The position numbers and the translations under genes are program-made. The notes below the pieces were generated by a model that did no database searches, had not been told where the DNA came from, and saw only the letters and a list, made by a program, of their open reading frames with translations. From Fragum whitleyi (taxonomy: Eukaryota; Mollusca; Bivalvia; Cardiida; Cardiidae), in NCBI GenBank assembly GCA_948146395.1, contig OX411543.1, positions 31,329,058-31,393,057 on the forward strand: a stretch of 64,000 nucleotides of DNA, read 5' to 3'. Shown here piece by piece: positions 31,440 through 42,640 of the stretch. The stretch's first letter is position 1, and each line of letters begins with the position of its first letter.

Positions 31440-34145
31440 TAGCTCACCTGAGCACGAAGTGCTCAAGGTGAGCTTTTGTGGTCGCATGATGTCCGGCGTC
31501 CGGCGTCAGTCGTCCGTCGTGCGGTGTCAACATTTACCTTGTAGACACTCTAGAGGCCATGTTTTTTGCTCAATCATACTGAAAATTGGTCAGAATGATT
31601 ATCTTGATAAAATCTTGGCCAAGTTCGAAATTGGGTCAAGTGGGGTCAAAAATGAGGTCACAGGGTCAAATCTTAGAAAAAACTTGTAGACACTCTAGAA
31701 GCCATATTTTGTGCCCAATCAACCTGAAATTTGGTCAGAATGATTGTCTTGATGAAATCTCGGACAAGTTCGAAAATGGGTCAAGTGGGGTCAAAAATGA
31801 GGTCACGGGGTCAAATCTTAAAAAAACCTTGTAGACACTCTAGAAGCCATATTTTTTGCCCAATCAACCTGAAATTTGGTCAGAATGATTGTCTTGGTGA
31901 TATCTCGGACAAGTTCGAAATTGGGTCAAGTGGGGTCAAAAATGAGGTCACAGGGTCAATTCTTAGAAAAACATTGTAGACACTCTAGAAGCCATATTTT
32001 TTGCCCAATCGACCTGAAATTTGGTCAGAATGATTGTCTTGATGAAATCTCGGACAAGATCGAAATTGGGTCAAGTGGGGTCAAAAATGAGGTCACGGGG
32101 TCAAATCTTAGAAAAACCTTGTAGACACTGTAGAGGCCACATTTTTTGCCCAATCAACCTGAAATTTTGTCAGAATGATTGTCTTGATGAAATCTCGGAC
32201 ATGTTTGAAATTGGGTCAAGTGGGGTCAAAAATGAGGTCACAGGGTCAAATATTAGAAAAACCTTGTAGACACTCTAGAAGCCATATTTTTTGCCTGATC
32301 AACCTGAAAATTGGTCCGAATGATTGTTTTGATGAAATCTCGGACAAGTTCGAAATTGGGTCAAGTGGGGACAAAAATGAGGTCACAGGGTCAAATCTTA
32401 AAAAAACCTTGTAGACACTCTAGAAGCCATATTTTTTGCCCAATCATACTGAAAATTGGTCAGAATGATTATCTTGATAAAATCTCGGCCAAGTTCGAAA
32501 TTGGGTCAAGTGGGGTCAAAAATGAGGTCACAGGGTCAAATCTTAGAAAAAACTTGTAGACACTCTAGAAGCCATATTTTGTGCCCAATCAACCTGAAAT
32601 TTGGTCAGAATGATTGTCTTGATGAAATCTCGGACAAGTTCGAAATTGGGTCAAGTGGGGTCAAAAATGAGGTCACAGGGTCAAATCTTAAAAAAACCTT
32701 GTAGACACTCTAGAAGCCATATTTTTTGCCCAATCAACCTGAAATTTGGTCAGAATGATTGTCTTGGTGATATCTCGGACAAGTTTGAAATTGGGTCAAG
32801 TGGGGTCAAAAATGAGGTCACAGGGTCAATTCTTAGAAAAACATTGTAGACACTCTAGAAGCCATATTTTTTGCCCAATCGACCTGAAATTTGGTCAGAA
32901 TGATTGTCTTGATGAAATCTCGGACAAGATCGAAATTGGGTCAAGTGGGGTCAAAAATGAGGTCACGGGGTCAAATCTTAGAAAAACCTTGTAGACACTG
33001 TAGAGGCCACATTTTTTGCCCAATCAACCTGAAATTTTGTCAGAATGATTGTCTTGATGAAATCTCGGACATGTTTGAAATTGGGTCAAGTGGGGTCAAA
33101 AATGAGGTCACAGGGTCAAATATTAGAAAAACCTTGTAGACACTCTAGAAGCCATATTTTTTGCCTGATCAACCTGAAATTTGGTCCGAATGATTGTTTT
33201 GATGAAATCTCGGACAAGTTCGAAATTGGGTCAAGTGGGGACAAAAATGAGGTCACAGGGTCAAATCTTTAAAAAACCTTGTAGACACTCTAGAAGCCAT
33301 ATTTTTTGCCCAATCGACCTGAAATTTGGTCAGAATGATTGTCTTGATCAAATCTCGGACAATTTTGAAATTGGATCAAGTGGGGTCAAAAATGAGGTCA
33401 CGGGGTCAAATTTAAGAAAAACCTTGTAGACATTCTAGAAGCCATATTTTTTGCCCAATCAACCTGAAATTTGGTCAGAATGATTGTCTTGATGAAATCT
33501 CGCACAAGTTCGAAATGGGTCAAGTAAGGTCAAAAATGAGGTCACAGGGTCAATTCTTAGAAAAACCTTGTAGACACTCTAGAGGCCATATTTTTTGCCC
33601 AATCAACCTGCAATTTGGTCAGAATGATTGTCTTGATTAAATATCGGACATGTCAGAAATTGGGTCAAGTAAGGTCAAAAATGAGGTCACAGGGTCAAAT
33701 CTTAAAAAAACCTTGTAGACACTCCAGAAGCCATATTTTTTGCCCAATCAACCTGAAGTTTGGTCAGAATGATCATCTTGATGAAATCTAGGACAAGTTT
33801 GAAATTGGGTCAAGTGGGGTCAAAAATGAGGTCACAGGGTCAAATCTTAGAAAAACCTGGTATAAAACTCTAGAAGCCATATTTTTTTGCCTGATCAACC
33901 TAAAAATTGGTCAGAATGATCATCTCAATGAAATCTAGGTCAAGTTTGAAATTGGGTCAAGTGGGGTCAAAAATGAGGTCACAGGGTCAAATCTTAGAAA
34001 AACCTTGTAAGCAGTGTAAGGGCATCATTTTTTGCCCAATCGACCTGAAATTTAGTAAGAATTCTTCATCCTTTCTAAATCTACTTTAAACTATTTTCGA
34101 CAGTTCATTCAGGTGAGTGATTTAGGGCCACTATGGCCCTCTTGT
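31440..34145 (+). mobile_element. HINE-1 type A with about 17-unit array
   Basis: 5' hairpin AGCTCACCTGAGCAC-GAA-GTGCTCAAGGTGAGCT, then GGCGTCAGTCGTCCGTCGTG. About 17 units of 145 bp carry GTAGACACTCTAGAAGCCAT, AACCTGAAATTTGGTCAGAA and AAAATGAGGTCACAGGGTCA. The 3' end has TTCAGGTGAGTGATTTAGGG with hairpin AGGGCCACTATGGCCCT and CTTGTC. The run of 75-82 residue ORFs, starting exactly 145 bp apart, is produced by the array. Confidence 0.9.
31530..33270 (+). repeat. Six-unit higher-order repeat (two copies of 870 bp)
   Basis: Unit-specific variants recur after exactly six units: the 31586 unit (ATTATCTTGATAAAATCT) matches 32456; 31876 (TTGTCTTGGTGATATCTC) matches 32746; 32021 (GGACAAGATCGAAATT) matches 32891; 32175 (GGACATGTTTGAAATT) matches 33045; 32311 (GATTGTTTTGATG) matches 33181. 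All offsets are 870 bp. The copies differ at only a few positions, far fewer than neighbouring units do. Confidence 0.9.
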
Positions 34146-34394
34146 CTATCAAATTTTGCCTCAAAATTCTTTTTTACCAAAATATCAATATCAAAAATAT
34201 TTCGATCGGGATTATAAACTATCTAAGGCAGGGAATAGGAAGATACAAAAAGTCTAACGTGTCTTTTGGTTGTACAAATAATATAGAAACCTGCATGTGT
34301 TGAAAAAATTAGCAGACACCTTTTAAGTTTTCATTGCAAATCCTTAACATGTTTTCATGCAGAGGTAATTGTCCAGTGTAACAGTTCTTACGGG
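34146..34394. other. Spacer with the inverted partner of 28322-28395
   Basis: 34327-34397 (TTTTCATTGCAAATCC and ACATGTTTTCATGCAGAGGT) is the inverted copy of 28322-28395. The remainder is unassigned. Confidence 0.5.
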
Positions 34395-35193
34395 GGTAGG
34401 TAGAATCCTATTGAAAATGGGAAGGATCTGTGTCATATCACGGGAAAAGGGGTCTAAATGATAATTTTCTTGTTCAGGCTCTAGAGGCCACAAATATTGT
34501 CCAATCTTCATAAAACTTGGTCCGAATATTTGTCAAGTCACAAGGATGAACCCTATTGAAAATGGGAAGGATCTTTGTCATATCACAGAAAAAGGGGCCT
34601 AAGTAACAGTTTCTAATGTTAAGGCTCTAAAGGCCACAAATATTGTCCAATCTTCATGAAACTTGTTCAGATTATTCGTCAAGTTGCAACGATGAACACT
34701 ATTGAAAATTGGAAAGATCTGTGTCATATCACAGGAAAAGGGGCTTAAATGACAATTTTATTGTTTACACTCTAGAAGTCACAAAAATAGTCCAATCTTA
34801 ATGAAACTTGGTCAGAATGTTGGCAAGGTCACAAGGATGAACCCTATTGAAATGGAAAGAATCTGTGGCATATCACCCGAAAAGGGGCCTTAATGACATT
34901 GTTCTTGTTTATGCTCTAGAGGCCACAAATATGGTACAATCTTCATGAAACTTGGACAGAATGTTTGCCAGATCAAAAGGATGGATCCTATGGAAAATGG
35001 GAAGGATTCATGCTTTATCATGGGAAAAGGGGCCTTAATTACAATTTTCTTGTGTACACTCTAATGGCCAAAGATATTGCCCTATCTTCATGAAACTTGG
35101 TCAGAATGTTTGTTAGATCATGAGGATGAATTCTATCCAAAATGGGAAGGATCCTTGCCATATCTACGGAAAAGGGGCCTTAATGACAATTTT
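34395..35193 (+). repeat. Type B array, left part
   Basis: Five to six units of about 145 bp (GGCCACAAATATTGTCCAAT; CATATCACGGGAAAAGGGG). No 5' hairpin. Interrupted at 35194 by a HINE-2 and resumed at about 36288. Confidence 0.75.
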
Positions 35194-36287
35194 GAGCTCC
35201 ACTGGCCGAAGGCCAGCGAGCTATTGTCATGGCGAGGTGTCCGTCGTGCGTCCGTCTGTCCGTGTGTCCATGCGTGCATAAACTTTTCTTTAAACATCTT
35301 CTCCTCCTGAACCGATGGGTGGATTTTAATGAAACTTGGCCAGAATGTTCCTTGGGTGACCCTCTTCTAAAGTTGTTCAAGAAATTTGGATTGACCCCCA
35401 AATATGGGCGTGGCAGGGCGGGGCATATTTTGACCCCAAAATCTTTGAACGACATCTCGTGAACCATTAGGCCAATTTCAATGAAACTTCACCAGAATGT
35501 TCCTTGGGTGACCCCCTTCTAGAATTGTTCAAGAAATTTGGATTGACCCCCAAATATGGGCGTGGCAGGGCGGGGCATATTTTGACCCCAAAATCTTTGA
35601 ATGACATCTCCTCGTGAACCATTTGGCCAATTTCAATGAAACTTTACCAGAATGTTCCTTGTGTGACCCTCTTCTAAATTTGTTCAAGAAACTTGGATTG
35701 ACCCCCCCAAATATGGGAGTGGCAGGGCAGGGCTTTTTTTGACCCCAAAATCTTTGAATGACATCTCCTCCTGAACCATTAGGCCAATTTTAATGAAACT
35801 TTACCAGAATGTTCCTTGTGTGACCCTCTTCTCAATTTGTTCAAGAAATTTGGATTGACCCCCAAATATGGGCGTGGCAGGGCGTGGTTTTTTTTGACCC
35901 CGAAATCTTTGAACGACATCTCCTCCTGAACCATTAGGCTTATTTCAATGAAACTTTACCAGAATGTTTCTTGGATGACCCTCTTCTAAAGTTGTTCAAG
36001 AAATTTGAATTGGATGAGATACACTGGATCAATAAAATTCAGGTGAGCGGTTTCGGGCCATTCTGGTCCTCTTGTTTCAAAGTGATATCTATATAGTTTT
36101 CTTCCTTGTAATTTACATATTAGTTAAATAAGTTCATTTCTTCATAAGTTAGTTTCAACTTAGAAAAAGTCAGAATTCCTTTTGCATGCTGTTCACTTTC
36201 ATTACCTTCTATTTTCAATATCTCTCTTTCAAATCTTGAGATTTTTAATCCAGTGGAGCGATACAGGCCCTCTTGGGCCTATCCTTT
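35194..36287 (+). mobile_element. HINE-2 with two successive 3' ends
   Basis: The 5' end is AGCTCCACTGGCC-GAA-GGCCAGCGAGCT, then GTCCGTCGTGCGTCCGTCTG. Five units of about 155 bp follow (CCAGAATGTTCCTTGGGTGA; AATATGGGCGTGGCAGGGC). The first 3' end at about 36040-36076 is of HINE-1 type: TTCAGGTGAGCGGTTTCGGG, then CTCTTGTTT. About 180 bp later a HINE-2-type 3' end follows, CCAGTGGAGCGATAC with hairpin AGGCCCTCTTGGGCCT, which is the one complementary to the 5' end. The copy at 56524-57451 has the same double ending. Confidence 0.8.
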
Positions 36288-36831
36288 GTTTACACTCTGG
36301 AAGCCACAAATATGGTCCAATCATCATGAAACTTAATCAGAATGTTTGTTAGGTCATGTGGATGAACTCTTGAAAATTGGATGGATCCGTGTCATATCAC
36401 GGGAAAAGGGGCCTAAATGACAAATTCTTGTAAGAGCTCCGGACGCCACAAATATGGTCCAATCTTCATGAAACTTAGTCAAAATGTTTGCCAGGTTGCA
36501 AGAATGAACTCTGTTGAAAATGGGAAGGATTCATGCCATACCACAGGAAAAGGAGTCTTAATGACAATTTACTTGAAATAACTCTAATGGCCACAAATAT
36601 GGCCCAAACTTTGTGAAACTTGGTTTTATGTAGAAATTATCTTCTTTATGACATCTGCCTTATTAATTGATGTTAGGTCCCAGAGATCAAAGAGAATCTA
36701 GGACCATCATTGTCCTTTTGTCTCACTTTGTTCTACGAAAAATTGATTGCATTTGTCTTCTTCTCCGGGACATTAGACATTATTAAAACATTACTCAGGT
36801 GAGAGATTTAGGGCCCTCAGGGTCCTCTTGT
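36288..36831 (+). repeat. Type B array, right part, with two HINE-1 3' ends
   Basis: The array resumes with GTTTACACTCTGGAAGCCAC for two to three units. A first 3' end (ATCTAGGACCATCATTGTCC) lies at about 36686-36720, with the CAGGTGAGC part lost. A second, complete one lies at 36793-36831: CTCAGGTGAGAGATTTAGGG, hairpin GGGCCCTCAGGGTCC, TCTTGTT. Confidence 0.7.
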
Positions 36832-36832
36832 T

Positions 36833-38145
36833 GTGCTCATGCGCGCAAAAAATAGGTATAGTATAGGTTATCAACTTTTGTGTGACACGAAGTGCTTTGT
36901 GTATTCAACGCAGTGCTTGCATATGGCTACGCTGTGATAAAATCAAAGTACTGGTAGTATTGAAATGAAGGCAAGGGAACTGAATAGAAGAAACAACACA
37001 CTAGGTCAATTTTCTGGATAGATAATCTTAAACCTATGTGAAATAGCAGTCGGAGGCTAGGAAAGGATGTAATGGTAGTACTGGCGTGAGAAATACCAGG
37101 AATCCATTGTTAGGTGCTCCGGCCGCCGCGATATAACTGAAATAATGTTGAAAGCGGCGTAAAACCCCATTCAATCAATCAATCAATTTTCTGGAATATA
37201 AATTTGATTATTCACCTTGTACTTATCATGTATACCAGATATGTTCTTACTTATCACTTCTAAAACCACTGCTGCGTTAAAGATACACATCTTTTATATT
37301 TGATCTTGAAGGATGACCTTGCTAATAGGGAAAAGAATAAAATCCAGTTACCTAACACTTTTGCCTTTCTCCCTAATATTATTCACCCTTTCTACTACAA
37401 ATTTTACTAATTTGCCCACATATTGTATGTAATCTGCAACCCTTTACAATTTTGACATATCTAAACATTTGTTGTCCTGTAATGGATTAATCCAAATAAG
37501 GAAAATTTAAAAGCCTTGTCCCATCCTTAAACCCTTAAACAGACGAAGAAATTTTGAACTTGGCCAACTTGGAAGAGGTTGCAGACAAAAATCAACATGA
37601 GTGTTATTTGATATATATCTAGGGTAGAAATTAAAAAATAATGGGGTATGAGTATAGGGTGAACTATATTGTGGGAAAGGGAGAAATTGACCCTCTCAAT
37701 TTCTTGTGTTCTCACAGTAAAATATAACTTCTTTATGGTAATCAATTCAATGTAAAAGAAAGAGCCAACGAGCTTGTACCCCTAGAAAAACAGCATTACT
37801 ACGATTGTTAGACGGAATGATCGAATGGATAAATTGATTAACTAGTAGCAAACCAATCAACTCAACAAAAATCATAAAAATGCGAGTTGAGCCTGTCTGC
37901 AAAGCGGTATCAGGCATAGTAATCTATACCTTGGGAATTAGTTGTTTCTGATGGACTCAGCGCTTTATAGTGAGCATACTGTTTGCCATTTTTCCTTTGA
38001 AGTGAGTTGGGAATGTGGCTTACAATCTCTATAACCTTGCTAAAAAGATTAAAAAATTGGAGTGCATGCCTTCAAATGTCACCTTGCTTCTTTATAAACC
38101 AGGCCTTCAGCGCTTTTAGCGCTTTGATTTTTTTTATTCTTTCTA
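36833..38145. repeat. Dispersed duplication, copy 1
   Basis: Three blocks match 50660-52805 in the same order and orientation: 36835-36920 (CAACTTTTGTGTGACACGAA), 37430-37850 (ATGGGGTATGAGTATAGGG; GGTTGCAGACAAAAATCAAC) and 37880-38140 (GAATTAGTTGTTTCTGATGG; CCAGGCCTTCAGCGCTTTTA). Copy 1 has an extra segment at 36925-37430 containing a SINE, and lacks about 1.3 kb present in copy 2. I do not recognise the sequence. A short plus-strand ORF is better preserved in copy 2. Confidence 0.75.
37019..37182 (+). mobile_element. 5'-truncated SINE
   Basis: Starts within the body (TAGATAATCTTAAACCTATG) and ends (CAAT)n. The target duplication TCAATTTTCTGGA at 37006-37018 and 37183-37195 shows it inserted already truncated. 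Confidence 0.88.
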
Positions 38146-38147
38146 GC

Positions 38148-38818
38148 TCACCTGAGCATGAAGTGCATGAAGTGCTCAAGGTGAGCTATTGTGATCATGC
38201 AACGTCCGTTGTCTGTCGTCCACATTTTCTTAAAACATCTCTTCCTAAAACAGTGGGCAAATCTTGATTAAACTTGGCCGCCATCATAGTGCAGTTGGTA
38301 GTGCGTCGTACTGTCAATCTAGAGGTCCCGGGTTTGATCCCCGACGGCGGCACTCATTCTTTCCGACTATTTGTCTCTCACCAATGGGTTGATAATCGTA
38401 GACCATTGTGAGATAGTAGCTGGAGGCAATCAATTGATTAAACTTTGCAGGGATGTTACTTGGGTCAAGCTCTTCTTGGGTCAAGTTGATCAAACAAATG
38501 AAATCCACCCTTAACTTTCACTTTATCCTTATCAAAAAGGGTGAAAATAGGAAAAACTTTAGAATCATAAAGCGAAAATCTGGCAGACAACTTTCATATT
38601 TGGTAAGTAGCATCATCTAATGGCCTTCTACCAAGATTACTCATATCAAGACCCTGGGGTCATATTTTGGCTCCACCCTGGTGCATCCCTTTCCGCTCTT
38701 CTGAGCTCAAGGGTAAAAGTGGAAATTCTTCAAAAATTTTCTCTGAAACCAAAAGGCAGACAGCTTTCATATTTGATATGTAGCATCATCTAGTGGACCT
38801 CAACCAACTTTGTTCATA
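38148..38818 (+). mobile_element. HINE-1 type C fragment with SINE inserted
   Basis: 5' hairpin AGCTCACCTGAGCATGAAGT with a duplicated GCATGAAGTG loop and GCTCAAGGTGAGCT, then CGTTGTCTGTCGTCC. Type C units follow on both sides of the SINE at 38276-38433 and stop at about 38818, where another array starts. Confidence 0.72.
38276..38433 (+). mobile_element. SINE with internal deletion
   Basis: The tRNA-like head is present (AGTGCAGTTGGTAGTGCG; GGGTTTGATCCCCGACGG), as is the start of the body (GAGATAGTAGCTGGAGGC). The sequence then jumps to the CAATCAA tail, losing the V-like region. The target duplication TTGATTAAACTT at 38264-38275 and 38434-38445 indicates the deleted form itself was copied in, or that the deletion left both edges intact. 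Confidence 0.85.
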
Positions 38819-40966
38819 TTTTAAAGACTTAGATTTTGTCCGGAGCATATCTCCTAAAGTATAATAGATATCAACTTGAAACTTTATGGGTCAGTAGATA
38901 TCATGGAGGGAGGAGAAGTGCACTGCACAAGAAGTACAACTCTTGCTTGAATTATTTTGGATATATTATCCTTTGTTATTTTAAAGACTTAGATTTTGTC
39001 CGGAGCATATCTCCTAAAGTATAATAGCTATCAACTTGAAACTTTAAGGGTGGATAGATCTCATGGAGGAGAAGTGCAGTGCACAAGAACTACAACTCTT
39101 GCTTGCATAGATTTGGAGTTATAGCCCTTTGTTATTTTAAAGACTTAGATTTTGTCGGAGCATATCTCCTAAAGTATAAAAGGTATCAACTTGAAACTTT
39201 ATGGGTTGGTAGATCTCATGGAGGAGTGCACTGCACAAGAAGTACAACTCTTGCTTTCATTATTTTTGAGTTATTGCCCTTTGTTATTTTAAAGACTTAG
39301 ATTTTGTCCGGAGCATATCTCCTAAAGTATTAAAGCTATCAACTTGAAACTTTATGGGAGGATTGATCTCATGGAAGAGAAGTGCAGTGCAGAAGAACTA
39401 TAACTCTGGCTAGTATAATTCTGGAGTAATTGCCCTTTGTTTTTTTTAATACTTAGATTTTGTCCGGAGCATATCTCCTAAAGTATAATAGCTATCAACT
39501 TGAAACTTTATGTGTGGGTAGATCTCATGGAGGAGAAGTGCACTGCACAAAAAGTACAACTCTTGCTTGCATTATTTTTGAGTTATTGCCCTTTGTTATT
39601 TTAAAGACTTAGATTTTGTCCGGAGCATATCTCCTAAAGTATTAAAGCTATCAACTTGAAACTTTATGGGAGGATTGATCTCATAGAAGAGAAGTGCAGT
39701 GCAGAAGAACTATAACTCTGGCTTGTATAATTCTGGAGTTATTGCCATTTGTTTTTTTTAATACTTAGATTTTGTCCGGAGCATATCTCCTAAAGTATAT
39801 TAGGTATCAACTTGAAACTTCATGGGTGGGTAGATCTCATGGAGGAGAAGTGCACTGCACAAGAAGTACAACTCTTGCTTGCATTATGTTGGAGTTATTG
39901 CCCTTTGTTATTTTAAAGACTTAGATTTTGTCCGGAGCATATCTCCTAAAGTATTATAGCTATCAAATTAAAACTTTATGGGTGGGTAGATCTCATGGAG
40001 GAGAAGTGCACTGCACAAAAAGTACAACTCTTGCTTGCATTATTTTTGAGTTATTGCCCTTTGTTATTTTAAAGACTTAGATTTTGTCCAGAGCATATCT
40101 CCTAAAGTATTAAAGCTATCAACTTGAAACTTTATGGGAGGATTGATCTCATGGAAGAGAAGTGCAGTGCAGAAGAACAATAACTCTGGCTTGTATAATT
40201 CTGGAGTTATAGCCCTTTGTTATTTTAAAGACTTAGATTTTGTCCGGAGCATATCTCCTAAAGTATATCAGGTATCAACTTGAAACTTTATGGGTGGGTA
40301 GATCTCATGGAGGAGAAGTGCACTGCACAAAAAGTACAACTCTTGCTTGCGTTATGTTGGAGTTATTGCCCTTTGTTATTTTAAAGACTTAGATTTTGTC
40401 CAGAGCATATCTCCTAAAGTATAATAGCTATCAATTTGAAACTTTATGGGTGGGTAGATCTCATGGAGGAGAAGTGCACTGCACAAAAAGTACAACTCTT
40501 GCTTGCATTATTTTGTAGATATTATCCTTTGTTATTTTAAAGACTTAGATTTTGTCCGGAGCATATCTCCTAAAGTATAATAGATATCAACTTGAAACTT
40601 TATGGGTCGGTAGATATCATGGAGGGAGGAGAAGTGCACTGCACAAGAAGTACAACTCTTGCTTGAATTATTTTGGAGATATTATCCTTTGTTATTTTAA
40701 AGACTTAGATTTTGTCCGGAGCATATCTCCTTAAGTATTTTAGCTATCAACTTGAAACTTTAAGGGCTGATAGATCTCATGGAAGAGGAGTGCAGTGCAC
40801 AAGAACTCTGGCTTGCATAATTTTAGAGTTTCTGCCCTTTGTTATTTTAAAGACTTAGATTTTGTAGGGGCTTAATTTCTTAAAGTAGAACCCTTAATCT
40901 ATTAGGCTTCAGTTGACTATCAAGCTTTCTCGGCGGGGGATGGCCATGTCCGACATGGCTCTTGTT
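38819..40966 (+). mobile_element. HINE-3-like array of about 13 units of 155 bp, 5' end missing
   Basis: Units recur every 152-160 bp: GATTTTGTCCGGAGCATATC, AACTTGAAACTTTATGGG, GAGAAGTGCACTGCACAAGA, GTTATTGCCCTTTGTTATT. The 3' end at about 40915-40966 reads GCTTTCTCGGCGGGGGATGG, then hairpin GCCATGTCCGACATGGC and TCTTGTT. This ending matches, in inverse orientation, the left end of the element at 1161. No 5' hairpin: the array begins abruptly in a type C HINE-1. Confidence 0.78.
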
Positions 40967-41712
40967 AATCATGGATTTTTCTTTGCTGAAGTATTTCAGC
41001 ATGTGACACTTAAAAACACTTATTATGTCCCCCTTCGAAGAAGAGGGGGTAAATTGTTTTGCACTTGTCAGTCGGTCTGTCCGTCGGTAGACTATTTTTG
41101 TCTGGAGCATATCTCAGAAAATATAAAAGCTATGGTCATGAAACTTCATGGGTGGATAGATCGCAGTGCATAAGAATCGTAACTCTACCTTACTTACTTT
41201 TTGAGTTATTGCCCTTCCTTGATTTTCAAACTTGAAGTGTGTCCGGAGCATATCTCAGAAAGTATAATAGCTATGGTAATGAAACTTCATGGTTGGATAG
41301 ATCACATCAAGGAGAAGTGCAGTGCATAAAAACCGTAGCTCTACCTTGCATATTTTTTTTGAGTTATTACACTTTGTTAATTTTCATACTTGAACTTTGT
41401 CTAGATCATATCTCATAAAGTATGCAAGCTAGAATCATGAAACTCCACAGGTGGATAGATCGCATTGAGGAGAAGAGCAGTGCACAAGAACCTTAACTCT
41501 ATTCATCGTATTTTGTGAGTTATTGCCCTTTGTTGGTTGACAAAGAAAAGGCTATTGACCTGCTTTTATGGGGGGGGGGGCATAAATGTTTTACAAACAT
41601 CTCTTGTTTACTTGAAATTAACATTCATTCATTCACTCACTTAAATTCTCGTCTAATTATATCAGTAGATTCAGGCTAGTGGAGCAAATAAACTGCTCAA
41701 GCAGCTCTCGTT
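40967..41712 (+). mobile_element. HINE-2 3' tail interrupted by a HINE-3
   Basis: 40967-41022 (GAAGTATTTCAGCATGTGAC) and 41609-41712 (TACTTGAAATTAACATTCAT; AGGCTAGTGGAGC; hairpin CTGCTCAAGCAG; CTCTCGTT) together match the 3' tail of the HINE-2 at 47690-47862. The HINE-3 at 41023-41608 lies between them. The body of this HINE-2 is absent. Confidence 0.65.
41023..41608 (+). mobile_element. HINE-3 element with about three units
   Basis: 5' end TATGTCCCCCTTCGAAGAAG with AGGGGG partner, then CAGTCGGTCTGTCCGTCGG. Units of about 150 bp carry GGAGCATATCTCAGAAAGTA and GAAACTTCATGGGTGGATAG. The 3' end has a run of 11 G followed by CATAA, hairpin ATGTTTTACAAACAT and CTCTTGTTT. Confidence 0.8.
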
Positions 41713-42264
41713 CATAGGACATTCAACTAAAAAATATAATAAAATATTAAATTTAATAATTGTGGGTTCAGTGATAGACTGTAATACTAGTACTGTGGGC
41801 TCACTGCACTATCCAGGGTTCAGGGCTAGACTTTTCTAAATGTCTATACATGATATGCACTTAGTCTTGTAATGGACCCTCATGAATATTTATTGTTGCC
41901 AGGAGTTGTTATAACTAGAACACTTGTGATAGGGAAGTTACTGGTGCATGATTAAAAATATTTTTGGCAATATTATAAGACGAAAAAGAAAGCCATGATC
42001 ACCGTTGGTATTCAAATCAGTTAAAAATGTTGTCCATCTGTCAGCAAAACTCAAACAAAAACTTTAAATTTTCAATTACTTCAGCCAAGGCAATTGAAGA
42101 TACAATACTCATATTTGGCAGCATGATAGATCTCATTGATATTTATCCTTAGATACAAAAGTCGATGTAATGTCATGTCAAGGTCACCTGTCAAGGTCAA
42201 CTGTTTGAAAACATTGCTGTTTTGTAGCATTTGTGTATTATGATCACTTCTTGTTTTTACTGAA
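41713..42264. other. Unassigned DNA
   Basis: No gene. Part of it (42000-42245: GATACAATACTCATATTTGG, AAGGTCACCTGTCAAGGTCA) resembles the interior of the HINE-3 at 43694, so a decayed HINE without termini may be present. Confidence 0.3.
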
Positions 42265-42273
42265 TAGATAAAC

Positions 42274-42632
42274 AGGGCTCGTGCTAGTTCTTGCAATTGA
42301 GGAGTCATTGACTCCTAATCCATGTGTGTGTGTGTTTGTGTGTGTGTGTTAAACTCATTCTTAAGGGGTCAAAACAACAGAAAAGGCAAATTTTAAAAGG
42401 TTTCAGTATGAATTTACATTTTCTTAGAATAAATAAAGGGCATATTTAATAAGTAGAATTCTACAAAGATACATCAGTGAAAATTTGAATGATAAAACCC
42501 AGTTTTGATCCAAAGAATTTTCTCTCAAGGGGTCCTTTCGACCCCCTTGAGAGAAATTTCTAAGGGTCAAAATAGGATGATTTCAGATTTTTGAGGGTCA
42601 AAACCCTGGTTTAAGGGTCAAACACGAGCCCT
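42274..42632. mobile_element. hAT-like MITE
   Basis: Terminal inverted repeat AGGGCTCGTG ... CACGAGCCCT. Flanks AGATAAAC (42266-42273) and GGATAAAC (42633-42640) form an 8-bp duplication with one mismatch, as expected for hAT. The interior holds a (TG)n run (42322-42350) and a near-perfect palindrome at 42521-42558, TTCTCTCAAGGGGTC with GACCCCCTTGAGAGAA. No transposase. Confidence 0.65.
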
Positions 42633-42640
42633 GGATAAAC

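Noticed and set aside
31530..34020. CRISPR-like regular repeats
   Set aside because: The repeats are contiguous 145-bp units without unique spacers, in a eukaryotic context.
31586..34089. Serial ORFs of about 82 residues spaced 145 bp apart, resembling a repeat protein family
   Set aside because: Each starts in the same place of a 145-bp unit, frames rotate with each unit and none extends further. They are by-products of the tandem array, not exons.
42322..42350. (TG)n microsatellite as a separate finding
   Set aside because: It is part of the hAT-like MITE interior and is otherwise ordinary.
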